Positions 19,749-27,670 of a stretch of 64,000 nucleotides of DNA are shown here, piece by piece (the stretch's first letter is position 1; every line of letters begins with the position of its first letter). This DNA is from Arenicellaceae bacterium (GTDB taxonomy: Bacteria; Pseudomonadota; Gammaproteobacteria; Arenicellales; Arenicellaceae): positions 1 to 64,000 of the forward strand of contig JAQWNC010000018.1 of NCBI GenBank assembly GCA_029246505.1. Direction: 5' to 3'. The notes below the pieces were generated by a model, which ran no database searches, had not been told where the DNA came from, and worked only from the letters and a program-made list of their open reading frames with translations. The position numbers were made by a program, and so were the translations under genes.

Positions 19749-22037
19749 CTATTCAGCGCTATAGCTAAGTATCGACTTAAGCAGCTTCTGTGCTGGGCGA
19801 TAATGCGGCGCCAGATCCAAAGCAGTTAACGTGTTACTCCGACTCTGCTCGATATCCCCTGTGTGGTAAAGCGCATTAGCCATTCTGTAATATGCCCCCG
19901 CTTTGTCAAGCGGATCAAGCGCAAGCGCGACCTGATATTCTATTAATGCTTCTTCGGCGCGGGATTGCTGCAACAGAATATCACCCAATAAAAAATGCAA
20001 CTCCAAATCAAATGGGGTAACCAAAAGCTGGCTTTGTAGCACCTTGATAGCATCATCCAAACGCTGTTGATCGTTTAAGTATGTAGCTAGCTCAAGTAAC
20101 GCCGAAGCTTCATACCCACCGCCGCGCCAAAAAGTTTCTAGTGTGGCCATTTGAGTCGCAACATCTTCTTTACCAGCCAGCGCTTCGGCCTTAACCAAAT
20201 AGGGGCTATCGACTTCAACATAACCAGGCATCATATCTATCGCTTGCTGCGCATTTTCCAATGCATCATCCCATTCCATGTTAGTTAGTGATTTTGCAGC
20301 CGCCTCGCGTAGCGCGTTCCAATCATCCAACTGTTCGATTTGTGCACCGTACTCTTGCTGAAAATACTCAAAAAATTGCTTATCAAATTCGTCGACTGCT
20401 AATTCCAGCGCTTGAGCAACTACCTGAGTAGTAGTTGCGCCTTCCGCATAGTTATTCAACATATCGACCAGATTACTAAAGCCAAATTCTCGTCTAACAA
20501 ATTCACATATTAGACCTGCCTGCATATATGACACGATCACCTGATTCGGATACTCGGGTTGCACAAAACCACGATCCAACTCGGCAATGGGCAAAAATTT
20601 CTGTATTTGTAGCGACTTTAGAACGTGCAAAGGTATTCGAACTGCATTTAACGGGCCGGTATTCCACTCTTCAAATACCGAAATACCCTCACTAAACCAG
20701 CGAGGAATGTTGTGTTTGCTAGCCTCTAAGGTGAATATATGAGCTACTTCATGCCATAGAGTTGTGCCCCAGTGATAATCTTCACCGGCTTGTGCGTTCG
20801 GAGAGTCCATCGCGACTACGTAACCAAAAGCAACTCCGAGCAGCGCGGTACCCGGCATGCCGAGAGCCCGTACGATAAAATCATCATGATTCGGATAAAT
20901 TTCAATCGCCGCAGTCTGCTTTAACTTAAATTCATAACGTTCACTAAATATTTCTATAGCTTTAAGCGCTAAGCTACTTGCGTAAGGCGAGAGTATGTCC
21001 CTCTCCTCGGTATCAAGGCGCAAACTTAGCTCTGGTAATAGCCGCTCTTCAGCACTCTCAGGATAGTTAATTACCGAAAAGGTATCGTAATAATCTAGTA
21101 GCCGCAGTGAATTTACTAACTCTGGATTAAACGGATCTCCAGCGTAGGCAAGCTCGTAGTGCTCCCTTGCCAAAGTCGGGCGATTTTGACGTAAATGGTT
21201 CGCAGCCAACGACAAATGTGCCTCCCAATGATCAGCTTGCACATCAACCGCACGCTGATAATATTCACCGGTTTCGTCATAACGAAACGTAATCATATAA
21301 AAATACGCCGGGATGGCAAAAGCATCACCGTAAGCCGGATTAATTCCTAATGCCTGGTCAATCCATTCGTTTGGATCTTGTCTGGTTCTAACTGCTTTAC
21401 CCGCCCGCATCGCATATACGCCCAACATCAGTGCGCTGTCACCACTATCAGATGAAATCTCTTCCGCGGTATCAAGCAAGTTTTCTGCTCGCTCAATCTC
21501 TTCTCGTTTTAAAGCAATATTTGCTAATACAAGCGTCGCTTTAGCGCGCACTCCAGTAGGCGCATCACTATCATCCACCAGCTGTGTGATTTGCTCTACT
21601 GCCTGATTTTCACCACTTGCCAACAGTATTTCTGCAACCGCTAACTTTGCATATGAATTTTCGGGTTCCAGTTTCAAAGCGTCTGTATAAAGATTTAGCG
21701 CTTCCTGGCTTTGGTAAGTATCTGCATAAAGCGCGCCCCAACGAACGAGGATGATGCTATTAGAGGGCTCAACCTTGGCCGCATCCTGGAAAATACTGTT
21801 AGCTGATTGTCGGTCCCCTAACGCCCAAAACGCTTCCGCCTGAACATGCAAAGATAGATTTGAGTTCAACAATCTCTTGTAGCAGGCATCAGCCTCACTA
21901 GTATCGCCCGACCAGTAAAGCTTTTCACATTTTAGTAAGTTCGTATCTTTAAGCGCACCATAGTGATATTCACGCGCCTGTGCATCAGCAAAAAACAGCA
22001 GTGTGACTAATAAACCCAAAACTGGCTTATTCAACAT
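19749..22037 (-). CDS. TPR protein with gluzincin (peptidase MA-like) domain
   Basis: Predicted exported metalloprotease with TPR arms. The preferred start is ATG 22037, which gives signal peptide MLNKPVLGLLVTLLFFADAQA and has a GAGG Shine-Dalgarno; an ATG nine codons upstream is possible. The 762 residues contain N-terminal TPR repeats (about 60-300), a central peptidase_MA_2-like domain with HEVAHIFTLEA (HExxH) and the downstream Glu helix RWFSEGISVFEEW, then more TPRs to the C-terminus. With the neighbouring caspase-like protein lacking its Cys, this may be the only active protease in the cluster. It overlaps the end of the caspase-like gene by 11 bp, showing tight coupling. Substrate unknown. 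Confidence 0.8.
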   Translation of the reverse strand: MLNKPVLGLLVTLLFFADAQAREYHYGALKDTNLLKCEKLYWSGDTSEADACYKRLLNSNLSLHVQAEAFWALGDRQSANSIFQDAAKVEPSNSIILVRWGALYADTYQSQEALNLYTDALKLEPENSYAKLAVAEILLASGENQAVEQITQLVDDSDAPTGVRAKATLVLANIALKREEIERAENLLDTAEEISSDSGDSALMLGVYAMRAGKAVRTRQDPNEWIDQALGINPAYGDAFAIPAYFYMITFRYDETGEYYQRAVDVQADHWEAHLSLAANHLRQNRPTLAREHYELAYAGDPFNPELVNSLRLLDYYDTFSVINYPESAEERLLPELSLRLDTEERDILSPYASSLALKAIEIFSERYEFKLKQTAAIEIYPNHDDFIVRALGMPGTALLGVAFGYVVAMDSPNAQAGEDYHWGTTLWHEVAHIFTLEASKHNIPRWFSEGISVFEEWNTGPLNAVRIPLHVLKSLQIQKFLPIAELDRGFVQPEYPNQVIVSYMQAGLICEFVRREFGFSNLVDMLNNYAEGATTTQVVAQALELAVDEFDKQFFEYFQQEYGAQIEQLDDWNALREAAAKSLTNMEWDDALENAQQAIDMMPGYVEVDSPYLVKAEALAGKEDVATQMATLETFWRGGGYEASALLELATYLNDQQRLDDAIKVLQSQLLVTPFDLELHFLLGDILLQQSRAEEALIEYQVALALDPLDKAGAYYRMANALYHTGDIEQSRSNTLTALDLAPHYRPAQKLLKSILSYSAE

Positions 22038-22956
22038 CGCCACCCTCAAGTAATTCAATTTCATCCTGAATCGAAATTAATTCGAGCATTAGCGATTGAA
22101 ACACTAACTGGTAATCCCCATCACTCATACCAATACGTTGTAGCCTTAAGCTCTCAACGTCACGATCAATCTGATCGCGTTCTTCCATTAATCGTGATAA
22201 TTCTGGACTGCGCTCAAAACTCTCTGCACTCCCAAGATTGGCCAGAGTCATTCGAGCAGCAAGCTGAGCATTACTAGAATCGTTTAGCTGAGCATGCTCG
22301 GTAGCTAACAAGCCTTCCTCATCATAAAAATCAATAGTCGCTCGCTCGGCATGATCAAAAGCTTCTTGTAAGCTAATTTTTTGATTCTTATCCAGATCAG
22401 CGCCCGGATCGACTAATGCTCGCGCAAAGAATCGCCCAAACCGTGTTGCATTTCGTTCGTTGCCATTTTTGGTTGCAGTTAGCAGTGTCGTTGATTCGTC
22501 GCTTAATATCTCCAATAAAGCCCCACTGCTACTACTGGTATTAATAAGCACCTTGGTCTGCACCTCAAGTCGATCTAAATTTTGCTGAAGATCTGCCGCT
22601 GTAAGGTCAGGCCCAGATATATTAAACTTATATTCTTGACCATCGAAGGTTCCGTGGCCCACCAATATAATTAGTACGGAATCTGTTTCCTCTGAGGTCG
22701 ACGCTACCGTATCGAACCAGGCTACAAAAGCTTCTCGGCGTGCCTCAGCAGCTCGAAAAATTATGAGATTAGTATCATCGACTACGCCTTTAAGTGACTC
22801 GCCGATCAAATCTACCTGCTCATCAAATTGACGCTGATACCACGCCTCTCCACCTAGCCCCTGAACAAGCAAAGCGTATGTATCGGCAGCTACTGCATGA
22901 GGTATTAAAATTATTGTAACTCCGCTAACCAGGCATCTTAATTGTCTCCAGCTCAT
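22027..22956 (-). CDS. Caspase-like (C13-type) protein without catalytic Cys
   Basis: A 309-residue exported protein. The start is ATG 22956, overlapping the upstream VWA stop by four bases (ATGA). The signal peptide is MSWRQLRCLVSGVTIILIPHAVAA. The mature part follows the C13/caspase hemoglobinase fold: SVLIILVGHGTFDGQEYKFN carries the catalytic-type His. The strand that should end in the Cys nucleophile reads VLINTSSSSGALLE, with Ser where Cys is expected, then TATKNGNERNATRFGRFFARAL as in the family. A canonical EF-hand loop DLDKNQKISLQE follows, then a C-terminal coiled coil. I infer a pseudo-protease used as a binding or scaffold subunit; a Ser-based activity cannot be excluded. Confidence 0.75.
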   Translation of the reverse strand: MSWRQLRCLVSGVTIILIPHAVAADTYALLVQGLGGEAWYQRQFDEQVDLIGESLKGVVDDTNLIIFRAAEARREAFVAWFDTVASTSEETDSVLIILVGHGTFDGQEYKFNISGPDLTAADLQQNLDRLEVQTKVLINTSSSSGALLEILSDESTTLLTATKNGNERNATRFGRFFARALVDPGADLDKNQKISLQEAFDHAERATIDFYDEEGLLATEHAQLNDSSNAQLAARMTLANLGSAESFERSPELSRLMEERDQIDRDVESLRLQRIGMSDGDYQLVFQSLMLELISIQDEIELLEGGDVE

Positions 22957-25199
22957 ATGTGCCCCCAACGACGACGCAACAACCATTCGGCTAGTTTCAG
23001 AGCCACTAGTAGCACAAGCCACAAAGGCAAATTCCAAAGAGGCAAAATCGTAGCTTGGGTAATGCCAGATCGTGACCGGGCAACCGCATTTGGTAATTCA
23101 GAAAGATCGTCAGCGTTCCAATATCGGCCACCCGTCTGCTCCGCCAATATTGTTAGCTGTGATTGATCTTGACGAATATTGAAAAACTCCGAACGACTAT
23201 CTATAACTTGTATCGCAGTTTGTGCCGAGTCCAATGCTTCGCCATCACGACTGGCGATCGCATCCATATAGATCACACCCGCAGAAGAACTTTCGAAGTT
23301 AGCTTCATACACGCCCGGTTCTCCGTAGGACGGAATTAACTCTACCCGCCGATTGATACCTTCACTACCAATGCCTTCGAGCAAGGTAGTTAATCGAATA
23401 TCTGTCATCGGGCTGTAATCGGCGCTCTTCAACTCAGCACGAATATGCACCTGATTTGCAATTTGTTCGGCGTGTAAATCAAATCTGGTTGGTGCGACGG
23501 CGACCAATGCACGAATTGTTTGACGCCAAAACGTCTCATGTCGAAGATCAGCGGCCGGCAAACCCATCTGCCAACGCCAGGTACCACTTGTCGCTAATAC
23601 CATTGTTTTCCCCAATCCGTAAGGCTGCGATACTAGTAGCGGCAAAGTTTGGGTATTACCATCTATCGAAACCTGAGCGTTCAACAGGGTACTTGCGGCT
23701 GGTTTTAACTCCCCAATAGTTTGGTAATCGCTCAACTCTGGTAACTCAGACCAAAGTCGCATATTTTCTTGGGCGTTATCGGCCAGTTTTAAACTAACCA
23801 ACATTGCACCGACCGGTGTCATCGAAACGCGAGCTTTATCTCGTACAAATATTTCTGTTTCACTATCTAGTGTAACTGGCAGGCTATCACCAACAATCGA
23901 ATGGTCCCAACCACCCGCAGCAAGGCCCTTACGACCGGCTATCATCAATAAGGATCCCCCGCGTTCACTGACAAAATCATGAATCATCTGTTGTTGCTCA
24001 CTAGTGAATCTGGGCGCTTCAACACTACCTATCAAAATAGCATCGTAATCATACAGCTCATCCTTAGTTAGTGGAAAGCCGCTGTCTAGCTGTACCTCAT
24101 CCTGAATACCCTGCCGAAAAAATTTATTATCGCTAACCCATAATAAGCTGATTAAATTAACTACTGGATCATCATCAAATGCCCTGCGTAAAAATTTGTA
24201 TTCCCATCGCGGCTCACCTTCTGCGTACAAAACTTTGTACCGTCGTTCAACAACCTCTATCAATTGGTTAACGTGATTATTCTCGACGTTTATTTCTTGC
24301 TCCAATCGATCCAAACGAAAATCAATATCACGATAACCATCTTCCAGTAATTCAAACTCTATTGAGGTCACCGTGACATCACTTTCAGGATCTAGCACAA
24401 TCTCCTGAGAGGCCAAATATTGATCGCCATCGTAAACCTTTAGGCGCGCCAACCCGGGAGCATCGTGCCTAATACGGATGGATGCAGAGATCACACTGTT
24501 AGGGAGTACAGTTACGGGCAGATCTAATCGTTCAATCTCCAGATCTTCTACAATTTCTGTACGACCAATACCAACCGTGTGAACGGGTATGTTGTAATCA
24601 GCAATTTCATTCAATAGTTCTTCACTAACACCGCCGTTAGAGTCAGAACCATCAGAAAAAACTATAATCGCTGTAAGAGAATCTGATCTGGCTTGCTCCA
24701 ACACACTAATTACCGACGTCGCCAATTGAGTCTCTTTACCCGGAGGAGGAAGAAATTCAAGTCCATCAAGCATCTGAGCATCGTTGGAAAAAGACCACAG
24801 CTGCGAGCTATATATATCGCGTAGTGTTTTTATAGCACTATCATCAAAAATAGCTTTGGCCTGATCAATTCTGGAAGCACCCTGATTCAAATAATCCATA
24901 CTGGCAGACGTATCAAGCATAAACGCTACACTATTTTGCTCTGCAACCAACTGCTCCATACGTAATGATGGTTTCCAAAGCAATAGCAAGAGACCAGTGA
25001 TAACGAACCACTGTAGGCATGCTATACACAAGGTTTTTCCAACACCCCAGGTACGCTGAGATACAAGTAACCAGGCAAAAACCAGGATGAATGTTACTGG
25101 CAAAGCTATTAATAGCCAATCAATTGGCCATTCGGTATCAAATATACGTTCGGCTTCTTGCCAGGTCGACAGCGGGTATCTAAACCAAAGCTCAAACAT
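22953..25199 (-). CDS. VWA-domain membrane protein with amidotransferase-like domain
   Basis: A 748-residue protein that is first in the MoxR/VWA cluster. Two membrane helices (about 31-47 and 58-78) precede a VWA domain with MIDAS FMLDTSASMDYL near 93 and VFSDGSDSNGG. A second part resembles a class I amidotransferase fold (YDAILIGSVEAPRFTSEQQQ, GGSLLMIAGRKGLAAGGW), and a C-terminal helix (PLWNLPLWLVLLVALKLAEW) near 720-740 re-enters the membrane. This is the same overall plan as the BatA-like protein downstream, so the cluster has two paralogous VWA/GAT anchors. The ATGA overlap with the caspase-like gene shows translational coupling. Confidence 0.82.
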   Translation of the reverse strand: MFELWFRYPLSTWQEAERIFDTEWPIDWLLIALPVTFILVFAWLLVSQRTWGVGKTLCIACLQWFVITGLLLLLWKPSLRMEQLVAEQNSVAFMLDTSASMDYLNQGASRIDQAKAIFDDSAIKTLRDIYSSQLWSFSNDAQMLDGLEFLPPPGKETQLATSVISVLEQARSDSLTAIIVFSDGSDSNGGVSEELLNEIADYNIPVHTVGIGRTEIVEDLEIERLDLPVTVLPNSVISASIRIRHDAPGLARLKVYDGDQYLASQEIVLDPESDVTVTSIEFELLEDGYRDIDFRLDRLEQEINVENNHVNQLIEVVERRYKVLYAEGEPRWEYKFLRRAFDDDPVVNLISLLWVSDNKFFRQGIQDEVQLDSGFPLTKDELYDYDAILIGSVEAPRFTSEQQQMIHDFVSERGGSLLMIAGRKGLAAGGWDHSIVGDSLPVTLDSETEIFVRDKARVSMTPVGAMLVSLKLADNAQENMRLWSELPELSDYQTIGELKPAASTLLNAQVSIDGNTQTLPLLVSQPYGLGKTMVLATSGTWRWQMGLPAADLRHETFWRQTIRALVAVAPTRFDLHAEQIANQVHIRAELKSADYSPMTDIRLTTLLEGIGSEGINRRVELIPSYGEPGVYEANFESSSAGVIYMDAIASRDGEALDSAQTAIQVIDSRSEFFNIRQDQSQLTILAEQTGGRYWNADDLSELPNAVARSRSGITQATILPLWNLPLWLVLLVALKLAEWLLRRRWGHI

Positions 25200-25231
25200 T
25201 CGACACTGCCTTAATTAACCGTGTATGGACT

Positions 25232-25259
25232 AATATAGGTTTGTGCATACTATTTGCAG
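25232..25259 (-). promoter_or_regulatory. Candidate promoter of the VWA/MoxR cluster
   Basis: Minus strand: CTGCAA (25259-25254), 16-bp spacer, TATATT (25237-25232), 33 bases before the VWA start codon. Assigned by eye. Confidence 0.4.
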
Positions 25260-25819
25260 TCCACGTATACATGAGTGTGTGCAATGAAATTAGCAACCGC
25301 AAAGGTATCCTTCCTAAAAACAAAAAAGTTAATCAAGACTCACTGCAACCAGTAAATACTCGTAAAATTCCCTTACATACTAGCGCAATATTCTTACAAT
25401 TATAAACAGTATGTACAAATCTACACACGCTCGGAAACAAACTGTTAACGTAATGGTTTACTGCTTGCCTATGGATACTTCACCGCTTCCACATAGGCGT
25501 TTTCAAACTCTCACTCATACAAATTAAGCTTACCTAGATTTAAAATTCCAGTCCCCTCAGATTAAAAGAATCATTGCATCCATACGTTAAGGTTGGTGTT
25601 ATGAAAAAACGGGCTAGATGATTTTCCTCAAATGGCCGTTATATAATCAAAGCGGTCAGTCGTAATGTTATAGATAATGTGCCCTTCAAGGCGTTGGTAT
25701 GTCATTTAACAGACGTTTAAAGGTTGAATCGGTGCCAATAGGAATTCTCGGGTTAACACGAATTGATAATAAGCGATTAGTAAGTATCTGGCATTAATGC
25801 GCTGTGGAGGGAAGCTGGA
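25260..25819. other. AT-rich intergenic region
   Basis: About 560 bp between divergent genes with no coding signal I can support. It holds one inverted repeat, GCCTATG (25467-25473) with CATAGGC (25492-25498), followed by GTTTT. A GGAGGG Shine-Dalgarno (25805-25810) serves the downstream plus-strand gene. Confidence 0.5.
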
Positions 25820-26821
25820 ATGGGAAACAATATATCGATTGTATGCGGGTTTGCGGTCGCTCTCGCAACGGTGCCAGCGATAGCGCACCACTCTCGGGCT
25901 AACTTTTCCGACACAATCGTCGTGTTCGAAGCTGAAGTCACGCGTTGGGAATGGGTCAATCCTCATGTCTATGCCTATGTCGAAGCGCCAAGCGTGGGCG
26001 GTATTATGACCGAATGGGAAGTTGAGATGCAGTCTACTATGGGATTGGTGCGGCGCGGCTGGAACCCGGATTCACTCGCTATTGGCGATGTTATTACAAT
26101 TCGTGCTAATCCTGATCGAAACTCCGAACGTAAACTATTATTCGGTATTACCTATACGAAAGCTGACGGCAGCACGCTGTCATCGCAAGGTCCGGCCCGT
26201 GGGCCAGCTGACGACGTACCGCCTGCCGAGAGTTTGGTAGGTGTTTGGTCGAACGCGAGTTGGAGGGGTGCTGGGCCACGTGACAGGGCGGCCACGCATT
26301 TGCCGTTAACGGAGAAGGCTCTGGCGGCAACTGTCGAATACAGCGAGAGGCACAACCCGATGGCGCAATGCATATTTGGAATGCCACCTGGCAATATGGG
26401 CGGGCCATATTTGCACGAAGTTGAGATCCTCGACGAAGTGATTCTTCTAAACATGGAGTATAACGAGGTTACCCGTACGGTCTATATGGATGGCCGCGAG
26501 CATCCGGTGAATCCCACGCCGAGTAATCAGGGTCACTCCATCGGCTGGTGGGAAGGGGACACGCTTGTCGTCGATACCGTTGGGTTCGCAGAACACCGTT
26601 GGGGCAACGGTCGCGGTATTCCTTCTGGCATGCAGCGGCATTCGGTCGAGCGGCTGACTCTGAGTGAAAGCGGTAGGAACGTACAGATCGAATACACAAT
26701 AGAAGACCCGGAGTATCTGACGGAGCCAGTGACGGGTTCGGTTAGTTGGGCTCATGCCCCTGACATGCGAATGCTGCCGAACACCTGTGATCCAGAGGTT
26801 GCGGCCCGAGTTCTCAACTGA
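25820..26821 (+). CDS. DUF6152-type periplasmic protein
   Basis: A 333-residue protein of unknown function. A signal peptide (MGNNISIVCGFAVALATVPAIA, then HHSRANF) is followed by a small beta domain (about 25-105) with WEWVNPHVYAYVEAP, typical of DUF6152. The C-terminal half has HSIGWWEGDTLVVDTVGF, a segment often seen in environmental proteobacterial proteins of the same group. GGAGGG eight bases before the ATG supports the start. The gene is visibly richer in G+C than its flanks and uses more GC-ending codons, suggesting transfer. It stands alone between two long non-coding stretches near tRNA-Ser. Confidence 0.72.
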   Translation: MGNNISIVCGFAVALATVPAIAHHSRANFSDTIVVFEAEVTRWEWVNPHVYAYVEAPSVGGIMTEWEVEMQSTMGLVRRGWNPDSLAIGDVITIRANPDRNSERKLLFGITYTKADGSTLSSQGPARGPADDVPPAESLVGVWSNASWRGAGPRDRAATHLPLTEKALAATVEYSERHNPMAQCIFGMPPGNMGGPYLHEVEILDEVILLNMEYNEVTRTVYMDGREHPVNPTPSNQGHSIGWWEGDTLVVDTVGFAEHRWGNGRGIPSGMQRHSVERLTLSESGRNVQIEYTIEDPEYLTEPVTGSVSWAHAPDMRMLPNTCDPEVAARVLN

Positions 26822-27432
26822 TTGCTATAAGGGTCAATGACCGCTATGGGCAATAAGCGGACATTTACCGTTTCGAACTTGAAATCCAGAACCTGATAAA
26901 ACCTTACATTTGTAGACTCCCTTATTGATCGGCAGTAAGTATGAGAAGGGGGTACCACCCCCTTCTCGAATAGGAACCGTTTTTGCCCCCACCCCCTCAT
27001 TAAATTAACCCCCCTGAAGCCTGAAATGAAGCCATTTAGGGCTGGTCTCAGGCCTATCTAAATCAAATAAGGTACCCTACCAGTACCGCACTAGAGTTCT
27101 GAAAAAGGGGCAATTTGATCAATTATCAGAGCAGGCTATCTGACCAATGCGACGTACGAATACATGTTATATGTTAGTCGTATAAATAACATGCCAAAAC
27201 TCTAGGTTTCTTATCCTAAACCCTTATCTTAGGTGGTTAGAATACAGGTGGGTAATAGCACTCGTGTTAATACCCCACAAGGGGGTGCCCACCCCTATTC
27301 TTAGTCAAAATCTCGCTTAGATGGCGAAGAGGAGCTAAGGGCTAGCGTGAGTAATATGGTGGGTAGAATGGGGGGTATACGATGCATGCTGCGAAAACTA
27401 TTGTTATAAATCAATAGTTTGCGTAGATGTAG
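26822..27432. other. Non-coding stretch between DUF6152 gene and tRNA-Ser
   Basis: About 610 bp with no gene I can support. It contains a strong hairpin at 26943-26967 and several runs of G or C (around 26990-27015 and 27280-27297). Together with the GC-shifted gene it looks like an accessory patch next to a tRNA, but I found no copy of the tRNA 3' end and no integrase trace. Confidence 0.5.
26943..26967. terminator. Strong hairpin downstream of DUF6152 gene
   Basis: GAGAAGGGGGT and ACCCCCTTCTC pair perfectly over 11 bp around a three-base loop. A short T-run (GTTTTTG) comes about a dozen bases later, so it may terminate the plus-strand gene that ended 122 bp upstream, though the T-run is not adjacent. 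Confidence 0.5.
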
Positions 27433-27522
27433 TGGCGGAGAGGGAGGGATTCGAACCCCCGGACGGTTTAACCCGTCAACGGTTTTCAAGACCGCCGCTT
27501 TAAGCCGCTCAGCCACCTCTCC
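27433..27522 (-). tRNA. tRNA-Ser (anticodon UGA)
   Basis: A 90-nt class II tRNA. Acceptor arms GGAGAGG and CCTCTCC pair fully; the 3' GCCA is encoded. The D-arm GGCTGAGCGGC, anticodon loop CTTGAAA with TGA, a long variable arm (GACGGGTTAAACCGTC) and the TTCGAAT T-loop are all present. The long variable arm and TGA anticodon identify serine. Confidence 0.97.
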
Positions 27523-27536
27523 GATTCGAGCGCGAG

Positions 27537-27563
27537 AATATATGACTCCCAAGCGCAATTCAA
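27537..27563 (-). promoter_or_regulatory. Candidate tRNA-Ser promoter
   Basis: Minus strand: TTGAAT (27563-27558), 15-bp spacer, TATATT (27542-27537), then a GC-rich discriminator CTCGCGC typical of stable-RNA promoters, 15 bases before the tRNA. Confidence 0.42.
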
Positions 27564-27670
27564 TATAGAAAACAAATATTCGACAATTTACGCTTGCTAG
27601 AGCTTTCTATCATTTTACGATAAGCTAAAACAATATTATGGCTATATTCACAGCCCAACGTGAGGAATGT

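Noticed and set aside
27301-27558. 85-codon minus-strand frame containing GEVAERLKAAVLKTVDGLNR
   Set aside because: It is the well-known artefact of translating a tRNA-Ser gene, which occupies 27433-27522.
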